Part shown: positions 57,841 to 64,000 of the stretch, in pieces
Numbering within the stretch: position 1 is the stretch's first letter
How the letters are laid out: every line of letters begins with the position of its first letter
Assembly: GCA_963707965.1 (NCBI GenBank)
Contig: CAVPRR010000007.1
Span: forward strand, 310,001-374,000
Length of the DNA: 64,000 nt
Direction of reading: 5' to 3'
Origin: VRUE01 sp963707965
GTDB taxonomy: Bacteria; Actinomycetota; Thermoleophilia; Solirubrobacterales; 70-9
Position numbers and translations under genes: made by a program
The notes under the pieces: generated by a model
The model's database searches: none
The model's input: only the letters and a program-made list of their open reading frames with translations
What the model was told of the DNA's origin: nothing

Positions 57841-58644
57841 CTATCGCTTGCGGTGCCGTCCCTTCTGATCGGTGCGCCGCGCCGCGAGCTTCAGCGTTCG
57901 CTCGCTCTCCATCTCGGTCGCTTCGCTCATCGCAATCTGGAACATCGCCAGCACGGCGCCGGCGGCAAGCGGCCGCATCCGTTCGAGCGCCTCGTTCATC
58001 TTCGGCCATTCCCCCTCAGGGCGGCCGCCTTCCTCAAACGGCTTCCAGACCTCCTCGGCAAAGAGCTTGATGAAGGCATGGGCCGCGCCGTCGGCGTGGC
58101 GCCGGAGCTTCTCAGCCGTCCGGAGCGCACCCCCCGCCCCGATCCCCAGCTTGGCCAGCTCGACCGCGGCCTGCAGCAGGCGGGGGCTGATCACCTCGAT
58201 GCGACCGTCGGGGAGGGCGCGGAGGATGCCGAGCTTCTCGGCCTTCCGCAGCAGCTTGGCGTCCGCCTCCTCCCCCCAGAGTCTCGACAGCTCGGCTGCG
58301 TCGATGATCTCGGGCGCCTCGTGTTCGAAGGGCGCCCGCAGGGCGCGCGTGAAGTCGAAGATTGCAGCCGCCGATCCCTCTCCGCTCTCCAGGACGCGCC
58401 GGATCGCCTCCAGGTTGAGGCCGTCCGCCTGCATCTCGCGCGTCAGCGCGACTCGCGCCACGTGCTCCTCGTTGTAGTAGCCCGTCCGACCGCGGACCAT
58501 TGGCGGGGGGAGCAGCCCACGGGTCTGGTGCGCGCGGATGTTGCGCACGGTCATCCCGGTCCGCTCCGCGAGCTCCCCGATAGTCATCTCGTCCTTGGGC
58601 GCCCTGCTCACATTGGGTCGTTTGCCTGTTGCCGCCTTGCTCAT
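57841..58644 (-). CDS. MerR family regulator with long C-terminal domain
   Basis: The 267-residue protein has a MerR winged helix (MTIGELAERTGMTVRNIRAH, then GRTGYYNEEH) followed by a helical domain of about 170 residues (LSRLWGEEADAKLLRKAEKL and further). No metal-binding Cys pattern is present, so the effector is unknown. It starts one base after the stop of the upstream SDR gene (TGA-C-ATG) and forms an operon with it. Confidence 0.88.
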   Translation of the reverse strand: MSKAATGKRPNVSRAPKDEMTIGELAERTGMTVRNIRAHQTRGLLPPPMVRGRTGYYNEEHVARVALTREMQADGLNLEAIRRVLESGEGSAAAIFDFTRALRAPFEHEAPEIIDAAELSRLWGEEADAKLLRKAEKLGILRALPDGRIEVISPRLLQAAVELAKLGIGAGGALRTAEKLRRHADGAAHAFIKLFAEEVWKPFEEGGRPEGEWPKMNEALERMRPLAAGAVLAMFQIAMSEATEMESERTLKLAARRTDQKGRHRKR

Positions 58645-58645
58645 G

Positions 58646-59365
58646 TCAGCTGATGGTAAGTGGGAGCCGCTGTCCGTTCATGCTCGCGCCGGCATCCGAG
58701 CATAGGAAGACGATCGCCTCGGCGATGTGCTCGGCGGGGGCAAACGTCGGGAACTCCTTGCCGGGGTTCTCCTCCCGCATCTGCGGAGTGAGGATCGCAT
58801 CGACGACGACGATGTTCGCGGTGGCGCCGCGCCCGCCGAACCCGTCGGCCAGCGCGAGCGTCCAGGCCTCCGCGGCGGCCTTGGCGGCTGCGTAGGCGGC
58901 GTTGGCGTTGGAAGGCGCCTGCGCCTGCTTGGCGGAGACGAGCACGAAGCGGCCCATGCCGCCGGCGAGCAGCGCGTCGTGGAAGGCACGGGTGGTGTGC
59001 TGGACGGTGCGCACCAGCAGGTCGTGAAGCAGCTCCCAGTCCGAGAGCGGGGCCTCGTGCAGGGGTTGCCCGCCCCGCCAGCCACCCACCAGGTGCAGGA
59101 GCCCGTCGACGTGCCCGAACCGCTCGACCAGAGCCGCGCACCATGCGCGGGCCGCCGCCTCGTCGAGCAGATCGACGGCACGGCCGTCCCAGCGATCCTG
59201 CACCAGTCCCAGCCCAGCGCCAACCTCGTCGGCTCGCGCCTGCTCCCGGTCGGCCCCCGCGACCGTCGCCCCGGCAGCGGCCAACCGCTCCGCCACGACC
59301 GGGCCCAGCCCTCCGGCGACGCCGGCGATGGCGATCACCCGGCCATCGAGATTGCTCGAACTCAC
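58646..59365 (-). CDS. Short-chain dehydrogenase/reductase
   Basis: The 239-residue oxidoreductase has a cofactor loop (IAGVAGGLGPVVAERLAAAG), an active-site Ser (VLVSAKQAQ) and the YxxxK pair in AAYAAAKAAAEAW. The C-terminal SMNGQRLPL resembles the usual SDR end. The substrate is unknown. It is co-transcribed with the downstream MerR gene, which may regulate it. The spacer 59366-59630 shows nothing I can support. Confidence 0.9.
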   Translation of the reverse strand: MSSSNLDGRVIAIAGVAGGLGPVVAERLAAAGATVAGADREQARADEVGAGLGLVQDRWDGRAVDLLDEAAARAWCAALVERFGHVDGLLHLVGGWRGGQPLHEAPLSDWELLHDLLVRTVQHTTRAFHDALLAGGMGRFVLVSAKQAQAPSNANAAYAAAKAAAEAWTLALADGFGGRGATANIVVVDAILTPQMREENPGKEFPTFAPAEHIAEAIVFLCSDAGASMNGQRLPLTIS

Positions 59366-59630
59366 CGGCCCATCATTCCATCGACAGGTCAGCGACGATC
59401 TCTGAACGTTTCTGTCTGTTCTGTCTGACTCAGAGGGGAACGGAGCATTTGCTCGTATGTTGGAATTGCGACAGGCGCACCCAAGAAGGCAGGGGGATAC
59501 CGGGGAGGCAGTCGCCGCGAGTGGACGGACGCAGCTGCATCCGTCTAGGCGGGCCGAAGTACGCTCGATTCGAGGTCGATGACCAACGCGGCGTCGCGCC
59601 CTCGCCGCCTCTAGAATCGCTGCTCTAGCC

Positions 59631-59713
59631 GGGGGAGCGCCGGAGTAGGAGAGCCGGGCCGGTCTGTAAAATCGGTGGCACTGCCTGAGTGAGTTCGATT
59701 CTCACCTCCCCCA
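59631..59713 (+). tRNA. tRNA-Tyr (anticodon GTA)
   Basis: This 83-nt class II tRNA has acceptor arms GGGGGAG and CTCCCCC, anticodon stem CCGGT/ATCGG with loop CTGTAAA (GTA), a long variable arm (GGCA-C-TGCC) and T arm GTGAG-TTCGATT-CTCAC. CCA is not encoded. There is no sign of an integrated element. Confidence 0.95.
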
Positions 59714-59751
59714 CTCGCTCAGCCCGCACCTGGGATTGACATACTCCCGCC

Positions 59752-60210
59752 GTGCTCGGGGACAGGTTCTATTCGCGCGCCTCGCAGGCGATCGGCGCCA
59801 CGGGGCTGCGCTGGACGGGAAGGCTGAACGTACCCCTCTATCGCCTCAGCGGCGGGAGGATCGGCGGCCACGTCGCCAAGGCGCCGGTCCTACTGCTGAC
59901 CACGACGGGCCGCAGGTCGGGGCAGCAGCGAACCGCGCCCGTCGTCTACCTGGCCGACGGCGATCGATTGGTCGTAATCGGTTCCAACGCCGGCCACAGC
60001 CGGGCGCCCGCCTGGTCGCTCAACCTGAAGGCGAACCCGGACGCCGAGGTCGAGGTGGGGCGCGACCGGCGCCTGGTCCGGGCACGGGTCGCCGAGGGCG
60101 AGGAACGCGCCGAGCTCTGGCGCAGGCACAACGACCAGTATTCGGGTTTCGACGAATACGAGGCGCGCACCGACCGCGACATCGCGCTCTTCGTCCTCGA
60201 CCCTCGCTAG
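59752..60210 (+). CDS. Nitroreductase/quinone reductase family protein (Ddn-like, DUF385)
   Basis: The 152-residue protein has the split-barrel pattern of deazaflavin (F420)-dependent nitroreductases: VLLLTTTGRRSGQQRTAPVV, VVIGSNAGHSRAPAWSLNLK and ADAEVEVGRD-like strands (NPDAEVEVGRDRRLVRARV). It could reduce quinones or other substrates with F420H2; no F420 biosynthesis genes are in the window. The GTG at 59752 follows tRNA-Tyr by 38 bases. Confidence 0.88.
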   Translation: MLGDRFYSRASQAIGATGLRWTGRLNVPLYRLSGGRIGGHVAKAPVLLLTTTGRRSGQQRTAPVVYLADGDRLVVIGSNAGHSRAPAWSLNLKANPDAEVEVGRDRRLVRARVAEGEERAELWRRHNDQYSGFDEYEARTDRDIALFVLDPR

Positions 60211-60232
60211 CCCCCCCGCCGCCGCTTCCAAG

Positions 60233-60281
60233 GACGTGTTCGAGAGTTTTCCCCACCTGGGGCGAATATCTCGAACACGTC
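60233..60281. terminator. Hairpin between convergent genes
   Basis: GACGTGTTCGAGA (60233-60245) and its exact inverse (60269-60281) enclose a second stem, CCCC-ACCT-GGGG. It lies between the nitroreductase-like gene and rpoD and probably ends both transcripts. Confidence 0.65.
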
Positions 60282-60290
60282 AAATAACGC

Positions 60291-60371
60291 GGCCACCGGC
60301 GGCATCCGGCGGGCCGCTCTGGTCACCGGCGGCATCCGACCGGGCCTCTCTGGCCACCGCCGGTAACCGCG
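60291..60371. repeat. Tandem repeat, about 30-bp period
   Basis: Three imperfect units start at about 60291, 60321 and 60352 with core GGCCACCGGCGGCATCCG. They lie directly downstream of the hairpin and upstream of the end of rpoD. Confidence 0.6.
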
Positions 60372-60398
60372 CGCGCCTTACCCCAGGCCGCGCGAGCG

Positions 60399-61502
60399 TC
60401 AGCCGGCGCTGCGGAGCATCTGCGCCTCGGGCAGGCGCTGGAGCTTCTTCAGCGTGTTGTTCTCGATCTGGCGGATCCGCTCCCGGGTGACACCGAAGGC
60501 GCGCCCCACCTCCTCGAGGGTCAGAGGTTCCAGGCCGGAGAGCCCGTAGCGCAACTCGATCACCTGCCGCTCGCGCTCCGGAAGGGCATCCAGGGCCTTG
60601 CGCACTCCCTCCTTTTGGAGGTGTTCGCTCGCCTCCTCGAAGGGCTCGACCACCCCGTCGTCGGCGACGAAGTCGCCGAGCTCAGACTCGTCCTCGTCGC
60701 CCACCGGTTTCTCGAGCGAGACCGGCAGCTGCGCAACCCGCAGGATCTCCCTCACGTCGCTGACCGACCAGCGCAGTTCGGCGGCAATCTCCACCGGCTC
60801 GGGCTCGCGGCCCAGGCGCTGCACCAGCTGGCGCTCCACATGAGCGACGCGGTTCAGCTTCTCCACCATGTGGACCGGTATGCGGATCGTCCGCGCCTTG
60901 TCGGCGATCGCCCGGGTTACCGCCTGGCGGATCCACCATGTCGCGTAGGTGGAGAACTTGTAGCCGCGGCGGTAGTCGAACTTCTCCACCGCCCGGATCA
61001 GCCCCAGCGACCCCTCCTGGATCAGGTCGAGGAAACTCAGCCCGCGGCCCAAATAGCCTTTCGCAATCGATACGACCAGGCGCAGGTTGGCCTCCACCAT
61101 CTGCCGCTTGGCGAGCATGTCTCCACGCTCGATCCGCTTCGCCAGCTCGACCTCCTGCTGGGCGGTCAGCAGGTCAACCTTGCCGATCGAGCGCAGGTAT
61201 AGCCGCAGCGAGTCCAGGCTGGGTTCGATGGTCAAGTCCAACTCGGGCTTCCTGGGTTGGCCGTTGGTCGCCCCGGTGCGCTGCTCCTTGTAGGTATCGA
61301 CGCCGTCCTCGGCGATCACTTCCACGCCGTGCTCGACCAGCCGCGTGTGGAGCCCGGCGACCTGCTCCTTGGTCACCTCCACCTCCTCGAGGGTGGAGGC
61401 GATGTGCTCGAAGGTCAGAAAGCCACGCTCGCGACCGAGCGCGATTAACCGCTGGAGCTCCTCGGGCTCCGCGAAGGGCTGATCGCCCGAATTCTGCTCC
61501 AA
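60399..61502 (-). CDS. rpoD: Primary-type RNA polymerase sigma factor (RpoD/SigA)
   Basis: The 367-residue sigma-70 protein has a region 1.1-like start (LQRLIALGRERGFLTFEHIA), region 1.2 (DSLRLYLRSIGKVDLLT), region 2 (RLVVSIAKGYLGRGLSFLDL; KFSTYATWWIRQAVTRAIAD), region 3 (VHMVEKLNRVAHVERQLVQR) and region 4.2 (LEEVGRAFGVTRERIRQIEN). It should recognise -35/-10 promoters for housekeeping transcription. The start is uncertain: TTG at 61502 is the first in-frame ATG/GTG/TTG codon, and a slightly longer N terminus is possible. Confidence 0.93.
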   Translation of the reverse strand: MEQNSGDQPFAEPEELQRLIALGRERGFLTFEHIASTLEEVEVTKEQVAGLHTRLVEHGVEVIAEDGVDTYKEQRTGATNGQPRKPELDLTIEPSLDSLRLYLRSIGKVDLLTAQQEVELAKRIERGDMLAKRQMVEANLRLVVSIAKGYLGRGLSFLDLIQEGSLGLIRAVEKFDYRRGYKFSTYATWWIRQAVTRAIADKARTIRIPVHMVEKLNRVAHVERQLVQRLGREPEPVEIAAELRWSVSDVREILRVAQLPVSLEKPVGDEDESELGDFVADDGVVEPFEEASEHLQKEGVRKALDALPERERQVIELRYGLSGLEPLTLEEVGRAFGVTRERIRQIENNTLKKLQRLPEAQMLRSAG

Positions 61503-61698
61503 CCCGCTCGGGGCTGCCTCCAGCGGCTCGATCTCACTGCCTCCGTACGACCCTATTTCTCCTCCGCGGCTGACCCCGATGCTCCAGCCAGGGCGAAGTA
61601 TAGGGAGGGCAAACGCCCGCCATTCAACCGGTGTTGCCGGCGCAGATTCGACCGCTGGCTCCGGGTGCCGGCGGCGGTTGCCTAACCTTCAGGGACCG

Positions 61699-62703
61699 AT
61701 GGCAAGTCAGGTGACAACCGTCTCCCCGTCCACGCCGGACGTGCAGTCCTCGACCCCGGTAACGAGGGTCAGCCTCTCGCGGGTCGGCATCACCGGGGTC
61801 GAGAAGGTGATCCGCGTCAAGGCGGACGGCGCCGAGAACCTCTACCACGCCGACTTCGAGTGCTTCGTCGACCTCAACCCACGCCAGGCAGGGGTCCACA
61901 TGTCCCGCTTCGAGGAGGTCGTCGGCGAGGCGATCGACGAGGTCGTGCTGGGCGAGGCGTTCCGCGCCGAGGTCCTCGCCGCTCACATCGCCCAGCGGGT
62001 GCTGGAGCGCCAGGGCGGGTCGCGTGCGGAGGTCTCGGTGACCGCGCGCTATCCGGAGACCGTCAGCACGCCCGCCAGCGGCCAGCTCACGCAGGAGATC
62101 TACGTGCTGTTCGGGACGGCGGTCGCCTCGGAGAGGGGAACTCGGACGCTGACCGGCGTCCAAGCCCAGGGGATGACCGCCTGCCCCTGCGCGCAGGAGA
62201 TGGTCGGTGGGCTGGCCCGGGAACGGCTCGCCGCCCACGGCTTCAACCCCGAGCAGATCGAGCTGGCACTCGACGCCGTGCCGATCGCAACTCACAACCA
62301 GCGCGGCATCGGCACGCTCCACGTCGGCTGCCCGGAGGGCGGCCCGGCGTGGATCGACGCACCGGAGCTGCTGCGGATCGTCGAGCAGTCGATGAGCTCG
62401 GAGATCTACGAGCTGATGAAGCGTCCGGACGAGCTGGCGGTCGTCGCCAAGGCCCACTCGCAGCCACGCTTCGTCGAGGACTGCGTGCGGGAGATGGTGC
62501 GCCGCGTCGTCGAGGGATATCCCGACCTCTCGGGCGACGCCTTCGTGATGGCCCGCCAGGAGAACCTGGAGACCATTCACCGCCACAACGTGGTCGCCGA
62601 GCGCTACGGGACGCTTGAGGATCTCCGCGCCGAGCTGGAGGGCGGCGAGCACCAGCGCCACCACCTGAGCATGCGCGAGTGGCTCGAGGCCCCCGCCGCC
62701 TGA
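61699..62703 (+). CDS. folE2: GTP cyclohydrolase I, FolE2/MptA type
   Basis: The 334-residue metalloenzyme converts GTP to dihydroneopterin triphosphate (or the cyclic phosphate in MptA). It has VSLSRVGITGVEKVI, LYHADFECFVDLNPRQAGVH, the metal-Cys region AQGMTACPCAQEMV and HNQRGIGTLHV. The MTACPCAQ pattern and the length favour the FolE2/MptA group over FolE1. Together with the pterin carbinolamine dehydratase, it points to an active pterin/folate pathway. The ATG at 61699 has AGGGA upstream. Confidence 0.93.
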   Translation: MASQVTTVSPSTPDVQSSTPVTRVSLSRVGITGVEKVIRVKADGAENLYHADFECFVDLNPRQAGVHMSRFEEVVGEAIDEVVLGEAFRAEVLAAHIAQRVLERQGGSRAEVSVTARYPETVSTPASGQLTQEIYVLFGTAVASERGTRTLTGVQAQGMTACPCAQEMVGGLARERLAAHGFNPEQIELALDAVPIATHNQRGIGTLHVGCPEGGPAWIDAPELLRIVEQSMSSEIYELMKRPDELAVVAKAHSQPRFVEDCVREMVRRVVEGYPDLSGDAFVMARQENLETIHRHNVVAERYGTLEDLRAELEGGEHQRHHLSMREWLEAPAA

Positions 62704-62706
62704 TTC

Positions 62707-62824
62707 CCCTGCCGACGGGACGGAAATGCACCCATACGGTGCGAAATCGTCCCGTCGATTGGCGAATCCTGCCGACGGGACGGAAATGCACCTATGTGGT
62801 GGGGAATCGTCCCGTCGATTGGCG
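62707..62824. repeat. Two tandem 60-bp hairpin units
   Basis: Two nearly identical units with an exact period of 60 bases each form a stem GACGGGACG/CGTCCCGTC (62714-62722 with 62748-62756, and the same plus 60) with an inner GCACC/GGTG(C) stem. They sit between convergent folE2 and pgsA and probably act as a doubled bidirectional terminator. Confidence 0.75.
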
Positions 62825-62826
62825 GC

Positions 62827-63396
62827 TCAGCCGGTCCTGGCCTTGACGCCGGCGCGGGCTTCGCGCTCCGCCTCGATCCTGCGGCGCAGGCCAAAGAAGT
62901 AGTCGGCGCCGCTGATCACGGTCACCGCAACCGCAAGGTAGAGGAGCGCGTTGGCCCAGGCGGGGGCCGGATTGGTGGCGATCAGGGCGATCACGGCGGC
63001 GATCTGCAGGACGGTCTTCACCTTGCCCAGCCAGCTGGCGGCGATCACGATCCCGCGCTCGGCGGCAATGGCGCGCAGCCCGGTGACCGCGATCTCGCGC
63101 GCGATGATCACCATCGCGACCCAGGCCTCGAGGCGGTCCAGCGAGACCAGGGAAACCAGCGCCGCCGTTATCAGCAGCTTGTCGGCGAGCGGGTCCATCA
63201 GCTTGCCGAACGTGGTGACCGCATCGCGCGAGCGAGCGAAGTAACCGTCGAGCCCGTCGGTCAGGGCCGCCAGCGCGAAGACGGCGGCTGCCAGCGCGTC
63301 GCCGTTGGGCGTCTCCCCGAGCAGCGCGACGACGACGACCGGCACCGCGAGGATGCGCAGCAGGGTGAGCGCATTCGGGAGGTTCAGCGGGAACAT
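62827..63396 (-). CDS. pgsA: CDP-diacylglycerol--glycerol-3-phosphate 3-phosphatidyltransferase
   Basis: The 189-residue membrane enzyme makes phosphatidylglycerol phosphate. It has the CDP-alcohol phosphotransferase motif D-G-x2-D-G-x2-A-R..G..D..D, seen as LTDGLDGYFAR...GKLMDPLADK, the family start LNLPNALTLLRI and several membrane helices. Related CDP-alcohol transferases share the motif, but length and N terminus favour PgsA. It ends five bases before the tandem hairpins' last base and follows an MMPL gene. Confidence 0.93.
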   Translation of the reverse strand: MFPLNLPNALTLLRILAVPVVVVALLGETPNGDALAAAVFALAALTDGLDGYFARSRDAVTTFGKLMDPLADKLLITAALVSLVSLDRLEAWVAMVIIAREIAVTGLRAIAAERGIVIAASWLGKVKTVLQIAAVIALIATNPAPAWANALLYLAVAVTVISGADYFFGLRRRIEAEREARAGVKARTG

Positions 63397-63401
63397 TGCC
63401 C

Positions 63402-64000
63402 TCAGTCACCGTCCTCTTCCGAGCGATGGGCCAGCAACGGGTCTATATCTCCCGTGTCCGGCCCATCGGGGGCACCCACTCCCGGCCCGTCGGGGGCACC
63501 TGTTCTCGATCCACCGGCGGCGAGGGCTGCGTCACGCCGGGCGAAGAAGTCCTCTCCCTCGATGCTGATGTGCGGGACGACCCGGTCGAGCGGGCCGGGA
63601 AGCCACCAGGCGCGGCGGCCGAGCAGCACCATCACCGCGGGCACCAGAAGGCAGCGCACCAGGGTCGAATCGATGGCAATCGCGACCGCCAGCCCGACCC
63701 CGAACTCCTTCACCACGGGGTTGCCGTTGAGCACGAAGCTGGTGAAGACGCAAACCATGATCGCCGCCGCAGAGGTGATCACCCGGCCCGTGTTGGCGAG
63801 CCCTTCGATCGTCGCCCGCCTGGCGTCGCCGTGCGCCGCGTAGTGCTCGCGCATCTGCGTCAGCAGGAAGACCTCGTAGTCCATCGAGAGGCCGAAGAGG
63901 ATCGCGAACATCAGCAGCGGCACGAAGCTGACGATCGGAATCGAGTGGTCGAGGCCGATCAGCGATGCGCCCCAGCCCCACTGGAAGACCGCCGTCACCA
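63402..64000 (-). CDS. MMPL/RND family transporter, C-terminal part (cut by window edge)
   Basis: Only the last 199 or so residues are inside the window. They contain the second-half RND helix FGLSMDYEVFLLTQMREHYA with its Asp-Tyr pair, LANTGRVITSAAAIMVCVF, and a cytoplasmic tail rich in Gly/Pro/Asp (SRTGAPDGPGVGAPDG). It is a different protein from the MMPL at 20033. It lies five bases upstream of pgsA, which suggests a shared transcript. Confidence 0.9.
   Translation of the reverse strand, partial: VTAVFQWGWGASLIGLDHSIPIVSFVPLLMFAILFGLSMDYEVFLLTQMREHYAAHGDARRATIEGLANTGRVITSAAAIMVCVFTSFVLNGNPVVKEFGVGLAVAIAIDSTLVRCLLVPAVMVLLGRRAWWLPGPLDRVVPHISIEGEDFFARRDAALAAGGSRTGAPDGPGVGAPDGPDTGDIDPLLAHRSEEDGD

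Overview
The window is GC-rich chromosomal DNA from a bacterium, most likely an actinobacterium of the Thermoleophilia/Solirubrobacterales type. The placement is inferred from gene content: a class-E style sdhA-sdhB-sdhE operon, a eukaryotic-type NADP isocitrate dehydrogenase, an Rv2578c-like radical SAM protein, a Gram-positive LexA (Cheo) box, FolE2, an RpoD/SigA-type sigma factor, and many GTG starts. No marker gene such as 16S rRNA is present. Most of the window is ordinary housekeeping DNA. The accessory part lies between about 33.7 and 41.3 kb.

Layout. 0-4.8 kb: a membrane-protein fragment, lon-hsp20 with a small Cys-rich gene upstream, a fatty-acid hydroxylase, and a coiled-coil/AT-hook/winged-helix DNA-binding protein. 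4.9-9 kb: mdh and icd, then an AidB-type acyl-CoA dehydrogenase. 8.9-12.2 kb: an M50 protease with CBS domains, an M28 peptidase and a lipoprotein. 12.3-16 kb: sdhABE. 16.1-23 kb: a Na+/H+ antiporter, asd-lysC, an MMPL transporter and a MerR-type regulator. 23.2-26.8 kb: a degenerate GGDEF protein and the dnaX-ybaB-recR operon. 26.9-33.6 kb: a membrane protein, an ABC-2 exporter pair, a membrane protein of unknown function, the SRP RNA, a CPA2 antiporter and a lipoprotein.

33.7-41.3 kb is a composite island behind tRNA-Val(CAC). The 3' end of the tRNA recurs at about 36.24, 38.77 and 41.25 kb. These copies split the island into three cassettes of roughly 2.5 kb. Cassette 1 carries a secreted GEVED-like protein. 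Cassette 2 carries an Xre/MbcA-type antitoxin, a decayed RES-like toxin and an intact hipBA module. Cassette 3 carries a secreted protein and a Fic AMP-transferase. No integrase is visible. The last two copies also share about 40 bp upstream of the tRNA part, as expected for att junctions of related elements.

41.3-45 kb returns to core genes: arfB, pterin carbinolamine dehydratase, a zinc alcohol dehydrogenase and a membrane HD-GYP phosphodiesterase. 45.1-51.15 kb holds an MFS exporter and an oppA-C-B-D-F operon. MFS, oppA, oppC, oppB and oppD are broken by many small indels, although the encoded protein stays recognisable across frames. This is either recent decay or a poor consensus sequence. 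oppF and all later genes up to about 53.9 kb are clean.

52-64 kb: a LigC-like ATP-dependent DNA ligase; a radical SAM gene with a perfect SOS box at its start and a frameshift inside its CxxxCxxC motif; a YtoQ-family protein; a repeat-rich spacer; a two-domain dCTP deaminase; a divergent pair of TetR regulators; MerR and SDR genes; tRNA-Tyr(GTA); a nitroreductase-like protein; the primary-type sigma factor; folE2; pgsA; and the end of a second MMPL transporter. Convergent gene pairs are usually separated by strong palindromes, including a perfect 30-nt palindrome at 4,735 and two tandem hairpin units of 60 bp at 62.7 kb.
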